This document shows positions 1 through 10,780 of a stretch of 64,000 bases of DNA, piece by piece. The stretch is from Cyathus striatus (taxonomy: Eukaryota; Basidiomycota; Agaricomycetes; Agaricales; Nidulariaceae), in assembly GCA_025738555.1 (NCBI GenBank), contig JAOVFP010000005.1, forward strand, positions 6,076,001-6,140,000. Reading direction: 5' to 3'. Every line of letters starts with the position of its first letter. Position 1 is the first letter of the stretch. Position numbers and translations under genes: made by a program. The notes under the pieces are model-generated. The model had not been told where the DNA came from. It searched no databases and worked only from the letters and a program-made list of their open reading frames with translations.

Positions 1-56
1 GCGATGACGAAGATGGCCTCTTGCTTTGGGTTCCTTATATCCATGTAGGCATTTAG
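1..56 (+). CDS. C-terminal end of a TPR-CHAT gene (copy 0, cut by the window edge)
   Basis: The reading frame starting at base 3 gives the last 17 residues and TAG stop (54-56) of the same CHAT ending seen at 10166, 35873 and 54606 (residues ending WVPYIHVGI). The rest of the gene lies left of the window. The downstream sequence also matches what follows the other three CHAT copies, so this is a fourth unit of the array rather than a stray fragment. Whether the missing part is intact cannot be judged. Confidence 0.85.
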   Translation, partial: DDEDGLLLWVPYIHVGI

Positions 57-704
57 GCATTTAAATAAGTACACGTTTTTCATATTTTGGTATACCCTGA
101 GTAAGTATGTTGTTCCCATAGAAGGTATCTTGCTTCAATCCAATTTTTAAGCTGATGGAACGCTGCCGACTTCTAGCAACTTTATCTACCTTCGAGTTTC
201 ATTAGATGCGCTGGCATGCGGCGCTGCTCCGTGAAAGCACTCACCCTCACTGACGTCGAATTGAGTGCGGCTCTAACTCAACTTTCACTGTGCTAGCGAT
301 TCCACATGTCATCTTTCGGGGTCGCCATCTGAGGCTTGAGCAAGAGATACCGAAAGGAGGCGCTATGTCTGCACGATCATTATCACAAGGATGACATTCG
401 GACACGGTAATATGACCCTCCCTCCAGGTGTAGACCTATGCAGTAATATTAGAGGACATCAGCCATGGGGGAGAACAATTTGCGTGGTCACAAGCAATAT
501 CAAGAACAACGATCTGTGTTGCAGAGAACGACCAGGTACAAAGACAGGACAGAAATACACTTCAAGAATGATACGTAGTGATACATTGAGTTCCAAGCGT
601 TCAAGGGTATAATATAAGTTGAGGGTATCTTCCACAGCCTTCCCTGGTCCGTTAGCGAATCAACCAACGCACCAGGACTATCAACAGCTCACCATAACAC
701 CAAC
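57..704. other. Spacer after CHAT copy 0
   Basis: This non-coding spacer lies between the CHAT stop and the convergent RING/coiled-coil remnant. It is repeated with small differences after every CHAT copy (10167-10780, 35874-36440, 54607-55260). Its right part also occurs without CHAT at 19400-19720, 22200-22500 and 45380-45780. The short open frames in it, such as 391-612, are not conserved as proteins between copies. Confidence 0.6.
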
Positions 705-1323
705 TTACACTATGAGACCTTTCTCTTTGACGGCCTGACCGTTTTGTTCTTCACGTCTTGTAGCGACCTCCTCGAAGTTGTATTTTCCTACTTGAAACAT
801 GAGTCCGGAAATATGAGAAGAACCAACAGACGAACCGACAATGGAGGCTCTATCTGCAACGACTCGTCCGGGTCCTGATGAGAAGACTTTGAATGAACCG
901 ACTTCTTGACTACACTTTGTTCTTGAGGCGAAGGAGTCATATCTATGAAGTATTAGCATTGTCACCTAGCGCACGAAAGCCACAGGATTACAGACCTCGG
1001 CGTTTTCTTCTTCAGCTGCTCGAGCTCGAGCTCGAGCCCTTCATACTTCTGCTTGAGCTGCCGATTCGTATCACCCTCCCTCATCCACTGTGCCACCACT
1101 TCATCGCGTCCCTTCTCCTTTCGCTTCCGGCTTTTTCGTTCTTTCGCAACTAATTGCTTTTTCTTGTCGACTTCCCATCGAAGATGCACAATGTCATTGA
1201 CTTTCGCGGCTAGATCCTCTTTCATTTGAACGTCTTCCTCTCGTAGGTGGAGTCTCCTTTCCTCAATTCGTCGCGGACATTCACGACAGGGGCCAGGTGT
1301 TCTTCCAGGCTTTTCGCAGACTC
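705..1323 (-). pseudogene. RING/coiled-coil gene, C-terminal fragment (copy A)
   Basis: The minus strand keeps the charged coiled-coil stretch (KKKQLVAKERKSRKRKEK, then heptad-like leucines at [13 protein letters not shown]) and the downstream tail with the GPGRVVADRAS motif. These are the parts shared with the fuller copies at 19726-20911, 45780-46959 and 55260-56430. The RING half is missing. At about 1323 the sequence switches to tail A (AAAGAGGC...), whereas the full copies continue for about 500 bases. The fragment is non-functional and marks the end of one array unit. Confidence 0.7.
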
Positions 1324-2274
1324 AAAGAGGCAAGAACTGAAGTACATCACGAAACGTTAAACCATCTAGAGTCCAGATCAAGTCTAATCGATAAACCACA
1401 ACGAAAGCTCCCTGCTGATGAAGACACGAAGATGTCGACGCGAGAGGGATGATATTGACAGTGCGAGCCACTCGCTGTATGAAGGCCAAGAATCTGGTGG
1501 GGAATAAAGAGCATGGTGGAGATCACGAACTGGTAGCGAACAAACGGCGTTGTAGACACCGCTGACCACTGTGGAATGGCGGGGTATGTTGTCCATAAGA
1601 AACCACTCAGCCATCAGCCATCATTTCAGAGCTCCACATACCACTCAACATATACCGAGAAAGGCAGAGTATGTCAGACATTCTTGTACAGCTTGCAGGA
1701 ACTCGTAGCAGGCGTGGCATGAGATTCACGCGTTCATCTCCATGAGGTATTATCTAGTCGTTCCTGCTCGTACGTCTCGTTCATTGTCTGGTAATACACA
1801 GCTTCAACACAGGCAATTAGTAAAGAAAACGACCATGGATCCAAATGCAGCCTGTGAGAGGAAGGATGACGTGTTTGAAGAAACTGGCGATGAGGCGTGA
1901 ATGGTAGGAGAAAGTGTCCTTGAGTCGTTACACCCCCCGCTTCCTCCAGTCGAGACAAACTATACCAACCAGCACTTAATCACACCCCACTCCCCAAAAG
2001 ACGCCTCCACGTCCAAGACAAGGAAGAGAGGACATTCAATCGTGCCCTCGGTCGAAAGCACGCCGCTTCTCCTGCTACAGCCTTCGTCCTCCAAGTTCAG
2101 TGAACGTACGCAATGTCACCTTCAACTGGTGGCAATGTAAGTCACCCACGGGAGATCACTCCACACCCCCAATGGATATCCTCTTCTTAAGGTGGATTGA
2201 AAAGATTGGAAGGGGTGGAAGGTAGGTGAAACCATCCACGAGTAGCGATACTACTTCATTCCTTTTACTTCGAG

Positions 2275-3125
2275 CCTGCCACTACAAAGCTGGAACACAC
2301 GAATCTAGAAACGGAGGCTGTGCAGAAGTCGGTCGAGGATCAATAAAATGTGCAGCTGCGAAGGTGGGTGGGTACCATAAATACAGGAAGCGAACCGTCT
2401 ACAAAGAACGTACGTGTAAGTCGCCTCGGGTACGCATAGGGCTCTTGTTCCATATTCCAACGCCAGAAGGACGACTATAACCCTTCCACTAGCAACATCA
2501 TACGAAAACCTCCTCCTGAAACACACTGTCAACAAGAGAATAGAGCATGCGTGTTATCAGCAACTGCCGCCCGCCCTAACCTCTCTGCAATCCGTCTGGT
2601 CCGTCTGGCCCATGCTACGTCATGCAGTGCGCAATGTTCACGGGATACTTGTTGCTATTTGAGATATGTAGTTCCACTTCAACTACATTGCTATGGAACT
2701 ACGGGGATGAGATGCATGAAAGGTACGAATAGCGGGGAGTGTTGGAGGACCGGGACTGTAGTAGGGTATGGGGATGCTAACAACCGCGAGAGCACCATGG
2801 AATGGCCTTTCATCGCTGCATCCTCTGCCACGTAGGCGACTTTGGGGGGTAGAGTTAGGCTCTGACTCGAATCCCGAAACGGAGGCTGCTTAGTCGACGG
2901 TCGAGGATCGATAGTATGTCCAACTGTGAAGTTAGATTCTGTGAGTACAGGGAAGGGAATTGTGTACAACGATATAGAATGTACTTTGTGTTAGTCGTGT
3001 CGTAACACACATGTTCTTGTCCACGTTCCAGCAACATTTCACCCTCGGGTCGTCAATGGCTTTCAAAAGCTTCTGAGGGAGGAAGTAGTGTTGAGAGCAT
3101 TGAGCCAGAAGGACGACGGTAATGC
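2275..3125. repeat. Degenerate internal tandem duplication in tail A
   Basis: Two imperfect direct copies lie about 590 bases apart. The first (about 2275-2490) and second (about 2862-3125) share CGAAACGGAGGCTG-like and GGTCGAGGATC-like stretches in the same order and both end near GCCAGAAGGACGAC. The same pair exists in the right copy (57862-58700), so the internal duplication is older than the duplication of the block. Confidence 0.55.
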
Positions 3126-3675
3126 TCGTTACTGCAAACTTTCCCTAGGCGCCAGGCCTCGTCTAACGTCACCAAACACTACACGAAACCCACGACCCCG
3201 AAACACAAGGCAGGGAACACAGCACAAGCGTATGCAGTGACTTCCGTCACACTGCATACCGGCCTCCTTGGCAGCCCATCCGCCTGGTCTAGCCCACTTG
3301 TTCCTTCGTCCAAGTATCCTCTTGAGGGAATCGTATCTTCTAGCATTGGTAACTTGAAAGAGCCAAGTTGTGGTACTTGAAGCTTGAGTCGAACCACGAG
3401 CATTGCAAATTCCGTGGGTTGTGGCTACTCGGTGGGATTAATCAACAATTGAGATGTTGGGTGGTGGGCAGAGATGAAGATAAACTGCCTGTGTACATCG
3501 ACTAGTCGGTGGGGCGTGGAGTGAAATCACTCGATTTGGATAATGTACCTTTTAGGTTGAGTAGTAAGTATAAGTACAGAATGTAAACATTGAATCAGAA
3601 GAAACGTACAGATTCACTAATGCATAGTACATACCGCGTGGCCTTATCATCTCGACGTCAACTCCCACCGGCGAC

Positions 3676-4610
3676 TCACATCTCTACAGCGCCTAAAAAG
3701 CCAGAGCAGCTCTTCATTATCCCGTCACTGACATCGTCTCTGCCTCCTCCAAGCATGTGGGTGTTCTGCGCATCGATAAATTGCCATTGCGTATGCCGTT
3801 GGGTCGGAGCGGGAGGTTTAAACAAATTATGCAGATATGCTCTCATTATGTAGGCCATTTACCATCAAAGATGGAACAGTGAGTGAGATCATCTCTTTGG
3901 TGGAAATGAGACAAACGCCAGATCCGATATTCTTTAGGTCACGGTCAACAGATCACAAGGCTCCTTTCCCAGCTTTATTCCGTGCCTTGACTATACATTG
4001 TAGTCCATAGACACAGAAAAAGGAACCTGGACAATGTATCGATCATCCGCATGTACAATGACGAGTCAATACCACTTACCTCATATCGCCTCCCAAGGAT
4101 AACAATCACCCTCCTGTTCGATAACGACTCCCTCCGCGGCGACCTCTCATGCTCATCCACGCTCTGAACATCATCCAACTTCCTCCCTCTAGCCCCACCA
4201 CGTCCTACTGCGTCCCATCTCCAGCTCCAAGCTACTCTCGTTTATCGGCATCATATCCACACCAGGGTGTTCCAATACAACCGTGGCCTCCCCAGCCTGG
4301 TGCTTGTGCAACCTGCATACGCCACAGATGACTTTGTTTGGTGGGTTTATGCCTAATGCGCGCTCGATCCAGCATCGTGGATCAGTGGGTTTGTTCACGT
4401 TCCGCCAGCCGCCACTGGGCTTGGTTGTTGTGGAGGTGTCGACTTCCTCGTCGAGTGTGCTGCGGGAGTAGTCTTCTACGCCATCTTTGGTGGCTGTCGC
4501 CAGCAGGATGAAGGCGAGCGGGAGGACGGGCCGACGGCGATGGAGCCTGCAGCTGCGCCGGAGACAGGGAATGATGGGGGTGTTAGTGGGTGGTAATTGG
4601 GGAACAGCGG
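3676..4610 (-). pseudogene. Unrecognised decayed multi-exon gene in tail A (left)
   Basis: On the minus strand three stretches look like former exons. About 4610-4189 reads through KPSGGWRNVNKPTDPRCW and ends RTWWG then TAG. About 4178-4082 reads DDVQSVDEHERSPRRESLSN and runs into a GTAAGT donor. About 3858-3680 reads QFIDAQNTHMLGG and runs into GTGAGT. The right-hand paralogue keeps Trp where the left has TAG, and has TAG where the left has Trp (RCW), so both copies are broken. I do not recognise the family, and exon joins are uncertain. Confidence 0.35.
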
Positions 4611-4766
4611 GATATATGTTGTACTATGGCGGGTTGATGATGAGAGAGCAGGAATAAGTTTGTTACTCTGTTTATTGTATTAGTGCAGTAAGAAGGTATA
4701 ATAGTATGAAACACACCATCTGAAGTGCTCATACAAGTTCATCGGTATGAAGGCTAAGATGGTGTA

Positions 4767-5298
4767 CTGCACCATTACGACCTAATGTTCACGATTTTTT
4801 GGCGTGACACCGAAGTTTAATTCATTGTTCAGTTCATACCTAGGTTTTGTGCGTGACATTGGCCAAATTTGTTCAAAGACATAAAGGCTCGCTGAAGTAC
4901 TGGGACAAGTGATAAGTAGCTGAAGAAGGACTTGACCTTTACCATTGAAGGCTCATTGGGTGGACTTGAACTGAGAACAGATGCAGAAAACACTACTATT
5001 GAAGTGGTAGATGACACGATAACAGATGCAACTCCGGCTTTGAGGCTTAGTGAGAGAAAAAAATATATAAATACAATGTGTTCATCTAAATCATGGGAAA
5101 AGCATTAGAATACTTATTTCACATAATTTACATGTACTATCACCTTGAATTGTCCGAAATTTTTTTGAAAAAATAGGCCTGTTTTATTTCCACTGAACCT
5201 TTGTTCAAACCCACTTGTGATGCGTAACAAATCGAAAAATTGTTCAGTTCAGGCAGGTACTGTTATGCGTCACTGAACAATCGGTCGTAATGGTACAG
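4767..5298. mobile_element. 532-bp TA-flanked terminal-inverted-repeat element
   Basis: The element opens CTGCACCATTACGACC and closes with the near-perfect inverse GGTCGTAATGGTACAG. It is bounded by TA on both sides (4765-4766 and 5299-5300), as Tc1/mariner- or pogo-type elements are. A longer relative with the same ends is at 60961-61748. No transposase is encoded, so it is a non-autonomous element. The GTTCAGTTCA motif recurs inside both ends. Confidence 0.75.
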
Positions 5299-5328
5299 TA
5301 CTCTAAGGGGACATCAGGACCCGCCCCT

Positions 5329-5595
5329 CTAACAATGGCAAGAACCAAAGGGACTCACTTGTCGTCCTGATTTTTTCATGACATACTGATCAACGTGACA
5401 TTCCTCTTCTGGTTTCTCCCCGCCACCCGTGAACCTCAAATCTCCCCACAGGCATGACAGCCTTCTTCCTCTCCTTCCTCTTAATCGCTTGGTGTATGGA
5501 TCGATGGAGAGGTCATAATCATTACCATGTACGTCTTGCGGGATTGTAGAGGGATCAGTGCATTTGAGGAAAGGCGTGATTGGGGCACGCTGCAC
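5329..5595 (-). CDS. Small unrecognised open frame, possibly an exon remnant
   Basis: An 88-codon minus-strand frame with a low-complexity basic patch (RLRGRRGRR) and dispersed Cys/His residues. It has no paralogue in the window, and neither neighbour is part of it (a transposon on one side, CHAT promoter sequence on the other). I do not recognise it. It may be chance or a remnant of the gene that stood here before the CHAT unit. Confidence 0.2.
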   Translation of the reverse strand: MQRAPITPFLKCTDPSTIPQDVHGNDYDLSIDPYTKRLRGRRGRRLSCLWGDLRFTGGGEKPEEECHVDQYVMKKSGRQVSPFGSCHC

Positions 5596-5855
5596 AGGTG
5601 ATAACAGAGAGAGGAGTTAGTGAAGTTCCAGTGCTCCTCGAGACACTTGAAAGTTGCAACATCGAACGTTAACTGAACTGTCCTACTTAGTCAGACCTGT
5701 TCCCAATTTGGATTCAAGGCCCTTCCCGCGGGTCCAACTGCCATGCCTACGGTGCACCTTACTTCACATTATATGAAATCTCACCTCACAGCGACTTTAC
5801 TGCACTCTGCGACAGCAGTGACAGCACTAGCACTACACCTGTACACCTGATTAAC

Positions 5856-6352
5856 TGTGAGGTTTCCGAATTAAAGCGAGAGGGTTACGCTTTGACAGGG
5901 GAAACACACGAGTTAGAAAAGAAGAGAGTTGTTGAGTTGAAGACTTAAGAACTTAAAATGGGTGTCTAATGTCTCGTATTTCAGAACTCTAAGGTTACAG
6001 GGTCTATTTTACTGGGTTTATATATGTATTTACGAGTGGTTAACGAGTCAGAGAAAGTAGATATGAGTCAGGGAAAATATGTATGTGTATGTTTTGTAAG
6101 TATTGAGTCAAAGAGAAATGATACGGATAATGAAACAAGAAAGGTAACGGAGTGGTGAGTCAAAGGAGAACGGTACCGATGTAATGTACGGTACCGTGAA
6201 GTCTAGGCTGGAGAAAGAACGAGCGAACGGAACCGGGAACCAATGAGACGGAGGAGCAAGTGCAGAGGAGATGATGTAGGAGAGCAGTCACGTGACCAAC
6301 GGATTCGGACTCCGTGGCACGTAGATGCTTGATGCAAGGTCGAGACCTTACA
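5856..6352. mobile_element. Solo LTR (497 bp) in the promoter of CHAT copy 1
   Basis: The sequence begins TGTGAGG and ends CCTTACA, the TG...CA form of an LTR, and is flanked by the 5-base direct repeat TTAAC (5851-5855 and 6353-6357). The matching promoter of CHAT-3 has the uninterrupted site CTGATTAACAGCATGATC near 50943-50960. No internal retrotransposon sequence is present, so this is a solo LTR left by recombination. It contains TATA-like TTTATATATG near 6019. It places about 500 extra bases between the distal promoter and the TATA box of CHAT-1. Confidence 0.88.
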
Positions 6353-6410
6353 TTAACAGCATGATCTTTAAAGACCCAAAAGTATCACTCACTGGTGCTC
6401 AACTGGTGCT

Positions 6411-6420
6411 CTATATAAAC
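6411..6420 (+). promoter_or_regulatory. TATA box of CHAT copy 1
   Basis: CTATATAAAC lies about 110 bases before the ATG at 6526. The same box with the same spacing stands before the intact CHAT-3 gene (51004-51013). The surrounding sequence, including the preceding imperfect repeat of CTGGTGCTC, is conserved between the two promoters. Confidence 0.6.
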
Positions 6421-6525
6421 GGATTGCTGCATTACTATTTACTAGTACTATATCAGTCTCCGTCGACCTCCCAGACCCAGTTTCTCTCAAAAAATATCCC
6501 GGGCTTCTCCTAGGTATATCGCAAC

Positions 6526-9500
6526 ATGTCTCAAACAGAAACAGGTAGGAAATACATATCCTCACGATTCACATATACTTAAGGCGTGGGTGTACCATAC
6601 AGCTACTACAGATCAACAAATCTTGAGGATATTATATGAATGGACGTTAAAGTTACCGGATGATGATGTCTCAAAACCTTTACATCTCCTAGCAGTCGGT
6701 ATACAGTGCTACACGTCCAACGAACAGTTGAACAGTTTGGACGTTTCCGAGTGGTCCATACAAGCGTTCCAGTTGGCTGTCACACTTACTTCTCAACATG
6801 ACCAAGAGCTGCGAATCTTGGTACTTAGATCACTTGGCGGGGCTTTCATGCAACATTACGACCTGAGCCGACGTGTCGAAGATCTAAATCAGGCCATTTC
6901 CACACTACAGGAGGGCATTGATTTAACCCCAGAGAATGATCCGTCACTTCTTGATCAGCTAGCGGACCTCGGACATGCTTTCAAAACTCGATTCGAGCAA
7001 ACTGAAGAACTACGAGATCTCACGGGAGCTATAGATATTCATCGGATGGCTGCTTTCCTTACTCCAGAAGGAAGTCGCTCCCGATTTGAGAGTCTCTTCA
7101 GTCTCTCATTGGCTTTGCACGAAAGATTTGTTTATACAGATAAACTAAGCGATGCAGATGAAGCAATCGAAATCATGCATGACCTCGTCAATAATATGAA
7201 TCCAGAAGATCCGCTATATTCTCCACTTCTCAACTGCCTCGCCTGCACCTTGGAAGCCCGCTTTGATTATAGCGGAGACTTGAGAGACGTAGGCCAAGCT
7301 ATCGATGTTCAGCGTAAATCAGTCGAGAATACGCCCAATGACCCCAGATCTCTGACGATTCTAGGTATCGCACATCGAGCATATGTCATGCGAACCGGGG
7401 AGCTACCGCATATCCACATGTCCACTGAAGCTCTTCGGAAGGCGCTGTCACTGGCAGGAGATGATCTTTTGCCTGGCATTCTTTTACATTTGGGAAAGTC
7501 GCTTGGATGGCGTTGTATCGCAACAGATAATGTTGGCGATCTTGAAGAGGCCATAGCGCTTGAACAGCGCGCTATTCACATCTGTAGAGATGATGATCCA
7601 AAAGTGCGACTGCTCTACAATGATCTGGGTAATTGGCTTCAATACCGCTGCGCACTTACACAAGATTTGCGTGATATACATGAAGGGGCCCGGGCGCACA
7701 GAGAAGCGGTGATTCGAACACCTATTGGACACAGAGATTTACCTAGATTCCTCACCAGCCTAGGAAGTGCTATGCGAAGAATATTTAGCGCTACGGGGAA
7801 CGAGTCTGATCTCTCTGAAGCAATCTCGTGTTACAAAGCTGTTTCTCTAATTTTCGATAATAGTATTCAACAGATGTTCTGCCTGACTAATCTAGGAGAG
7901 GCGTTGTGCAGTAGATATATGCTTGCACACCAGCAATCCGACCTCGATGATGGTCTCAGTGCGTTAAGGAAGTCTGTTACACTGTGCCCGCCGTATCATG
8001 AACACTATCCATATAATCTTATCACACTTGCAGATGCATTGAAAAGTCTGTTCAAAAATGAACACCAACTCGATACCTTAGATGAAGCAATCTCAGTTAT
8101 GGAACGGGCAATAGATATCATTCCTGAAGGGAACGCTGGGTTGTGCTTCGAGCTTGGTGGATTGGGAAATTTATTCTTCCTTCGGTACAATACTACACAG
8201 AGTAATGATGACATTGAAAGAGCTGTTTCGTTATATCGCCAAGCTACACAGATGCCTTCTATATCCCCATTAGCACGTCTAACCAGCGGGCATAAGTGGG
8301 GGTTGCTGTCTCTTCGAGTGGACCCAGAACAAGCCCTTCATGCATCCGAAATTATTTTTAATGACATCGTCCCACAATTGGCATGGATTGGACGTACTAT
8401 GGAACAACGGTATCTCTTACTGACAACTCTGGCAGACACTGTGAGCATGGCAACAGCTGTAGCCATCCGATACGGACATCTTCACGTGGCTGTGGAGTGG
8501 CTAGAACAAGGTCGCTCAATAGTATGGAACCAAGTTAATAGTTTCCGCTCACCTTTAGACGATCTTCGAAAAGTGAACCCAGCCCTTTGTACGGAACTAG
8601 AAAAGATAGCGATCGCTTTGGAAGAAGCTAGTATGCGAACAAACTCATCCGATTTGTTAGGAAATAGTATGGCACGCAATATCTCCATTCAAAATGACGT
8701 CCTTCGACATCAAGGTCTTGCAAAGCAATGGGATTCATTACTTTGTCAGGTTCGCAGCATAAGTGGATTCGAAGATTTTCTCTGTCCAATACCATTTCCT
8801 GAGCTGGCTCTGAAACTACCACCATCTGGTCTAGTAATAGTAGTTAATAGTACTCCTCAATTCTTAAATTTCTGGCCTCAAAAAAAGGAACCAAATGTAA
8901 GCGAGTGTAAGCGAGAGGCATCCATTGGTTGAAAAGCTCGCTTACACTTGGTCCCTTTTTTTTTGACGCCAGAAATTTAAGAATTGAGGAGTACTAATGT
9001 CGACCCATTTTCTTGTGATGCTTTGGTTCTTACCCGTGACACATCATTAGAGAGCCGGGCTAATATCGTCCCCGTCTGCTTGCCTGAATTCTACGAGAGA
9101 GCAGTTATTCTTCGCGAGAGATTATATAAACTACTCAATCCGAAGTCAGTTCGCACAAGAACTGCACGGAAAGGTCGCCCTGCTATAAATGAGAAGGACC
9201 AATTTTCCATCAAGGAGCTCCTTCGGGAATTGTGGTACGAGATCGTGAAGCCCATCCTTGATGTGCTTAATCTAGAGGTAAGTAACCCTTTGGTTCCGTG
9301 GGCGTTACGATGAACATGAATATCACAGCCTACATCAGATCCCCTTCGAATATGGTGGTGTCCAACTGGTCCTCTCGCTTTTCTTCCTCTTCATGCCGCT
9401 GGTGATTACTACTACAATGATAAAACTCAAAATCCTGGATCAAATATCATGGAATATGCGATCTCATCTTACACACCCACTATAACAGCTCTGACACAGA

Positions 9501-10166
9501 GTCTATCTAAGCACCACCAGCAACAACATCAGGAGTTCAAGGGATTGCTTGCCGTCAGTGAGCCAGAAGCTCTCGGTTTTTCACCTATCCCAGGTACAGC
9601 TCTAGAAAATAACATCCTGAAGCACATTCGGCTCATTTTCTCAAACATTCCGTAGCCTGGAAGGCGTCGAAGCAACAGTGGAGAGGGTCCGGGATACCAT
9701 GCCTTTGTACAGCTGGATCCATCTCTCCTGCCACGCTCTCCAGAACAACTGCCCTCTCAATAGTACATTCTATCTCCATGATGGACAGCTGTCCCTTGGA
9801 GATATAATTAAACAACCACTTCCTCATTCACAATTTGCATTCCTTTCGGCATGCGAGACAGGGAAGGGAGACAAAAAGCTCTCCGAAGAAGCAATTCATC
9901 TTGCAGCGGGTATGTTAGCGGTGGGATATACCAGCATCGTCGCAACTATGTGGTCGATCAATGACAACTATGCCCCGCGGGTCGCGGAAGAATTTTACTC
10001 GTACATATTACAGAAAGAGGACGAGAGTTCTGCAGAGTATAATTATCCAGATTGTACTAGAGCAGTGTCTGCACTTCATCATGCCACAGAACGCTTTCGG
10101 CATCTGGTTGGCGATGACGAAGATGGCCTCTTGCTTTGGGTTCCGTATATCCATGTAGGTATTTAG
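6526..10166 (+). pseudogene. TPR-CHAT gene copy 1, disrupted
   Basis: Exon 1 is 6526-6544 (MSQTET plus one base), followed by a 67-nt intron and exon 2 from 6612 (ending AG at 6610-6611). The long TPR-like region has repeats of the form L-x2-LG-x2-L-x3-F/Y...DL-x-EAI. Exon 2 ends at 9277, the second intron is 9278-9328, and the last exon codes the CHAT domain (RIWWCPTGPLAFLPLHAAG, HLSCHA with the catalytic His, SACETG with the catalytic Cys). Two lesions stop it. A 147-bp hairpin transposon at 8849-8995 brings a TGA at 8930-8932. Two bases are missing near 9620 compared with CHAT-2 and CHAT-3, so the frame ends at 9655 before the catalytic residues. A truncated TPR-only product of about 790 residues is possible. 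Confidence 0.9.
8849..8995. mobile_element. 147-bp hairpin MITE inside CHAT copy 1
   Basis: The inverted repeats are about 57 bases long and nearly perfect, opening AGTACTCCTCAATTC and closing with its complement, around a short loop. The flanking target duplication is AAT (8846-8848 and 8996-8998), or TAAT if one terminal base is counted differently. CHAT-2 and CHAT-3 have the unfilled site GTTAATGTC at the same codon. Element plus duplication is 150 bases, so it keeps the frame but carries an in-frame TGA. Confidence 0.92.
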
Positions 10167-10780
10167 GCATTTAAATAAGTATACATTTTTCATATTTTGG
10201 TATACCCTGCGTAAGTATGTGGTTCCCATCGAAGGTATCTTGCTTCAATCCAATTTTTACGCTGATGGAGCGCTGCTGACTTCTAGCAACTTTTTCTACC
10301 TTTGAGTTTCATTAGATGTGCTGGCATGCGGCGCTGCTCCGTGAAAGCACTCACCTTCACCAACGCCGAATTGAGTGCGGCTCTAACTCAACTTTAACTG
10401 TTAGCTAGCGATTCCACATGTCATCTTTCGTGGTCACTGCCTGAGGCTTGAGCAAGAGACACCGAAAGGAGGTGTAATGTCTGCACGATCATTATCGCAA
10501 GAATGACGTTCAGACACGGTAATATGACCCTCCGTCTAGGTGTAGACCTATGCAGCGACATTAGAAAATATCGGTTATAGAAGGGGAGGATTTGCGTGGT
10601 CACAAGCAATGTCAAGAACAGCGATCTGTGTTGCAGAGAATGACCAAGTACAAAGACATGATAGAAATACACTTCAAGGATGATATATAGCAATACATTG
10701 AATTCCAAGCGTTCAAGGGTATAATATAAGTTAGGGGTATCTTTCACAGCCGTCTCTGGTCCGTTAGCGAATCAATCAAC
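10167..10780. other. Spacer after CHAT copy 1
   Basis: Non-coding and collinear with 57-704, 35874-36440 and 54607-55260. The 108-codon hydrophobic minus-strand frame at 10421-10747 is interrupted in the other copies and is not treated as a gene. Confidence 0.6.

Larger units (their letters stand above)
1324..4766. repeat. Tail A, left copy of a 3.4-kb direct segmental duplication
   Basis: This block is nearly base-for-base the same as 56908-60294, in the same orientation about 55.6 kb away. Differences are scattered substitutions and small indels; for example, about 19 bases after CCAAGTAT near 3320 are missing in the right copy. I recognise no protein family in it. Open frames on both strands (1347-1614 minus, 1734-1958 minus, 1834-2140 plus) are conserved between the copies only because the DNA is duplicated. 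Confidence 0.8.

Noticed and set aside
1347..2140. Protein-coding genes in the left part of tail A
   Set aside because: Frames exist on both strands in both copies, but the copies are so alike that conservation says nothing, and no domain is recognisable.
7309..7732. Minus-strand frames opposite the TPR region (also 33345-33623, 52602-52901, 8482-8688)
   Set aside because: Shadows of the TPR-CHAT coding sequence; they recur only because the sense strand is duplicated.
10421..10747. 108-codon hydrophobic minus-strand frame after CHAT-1
   Set aside because: The corresponding frame is interrupted after the other CHAT copies; the spacer is non-coding.
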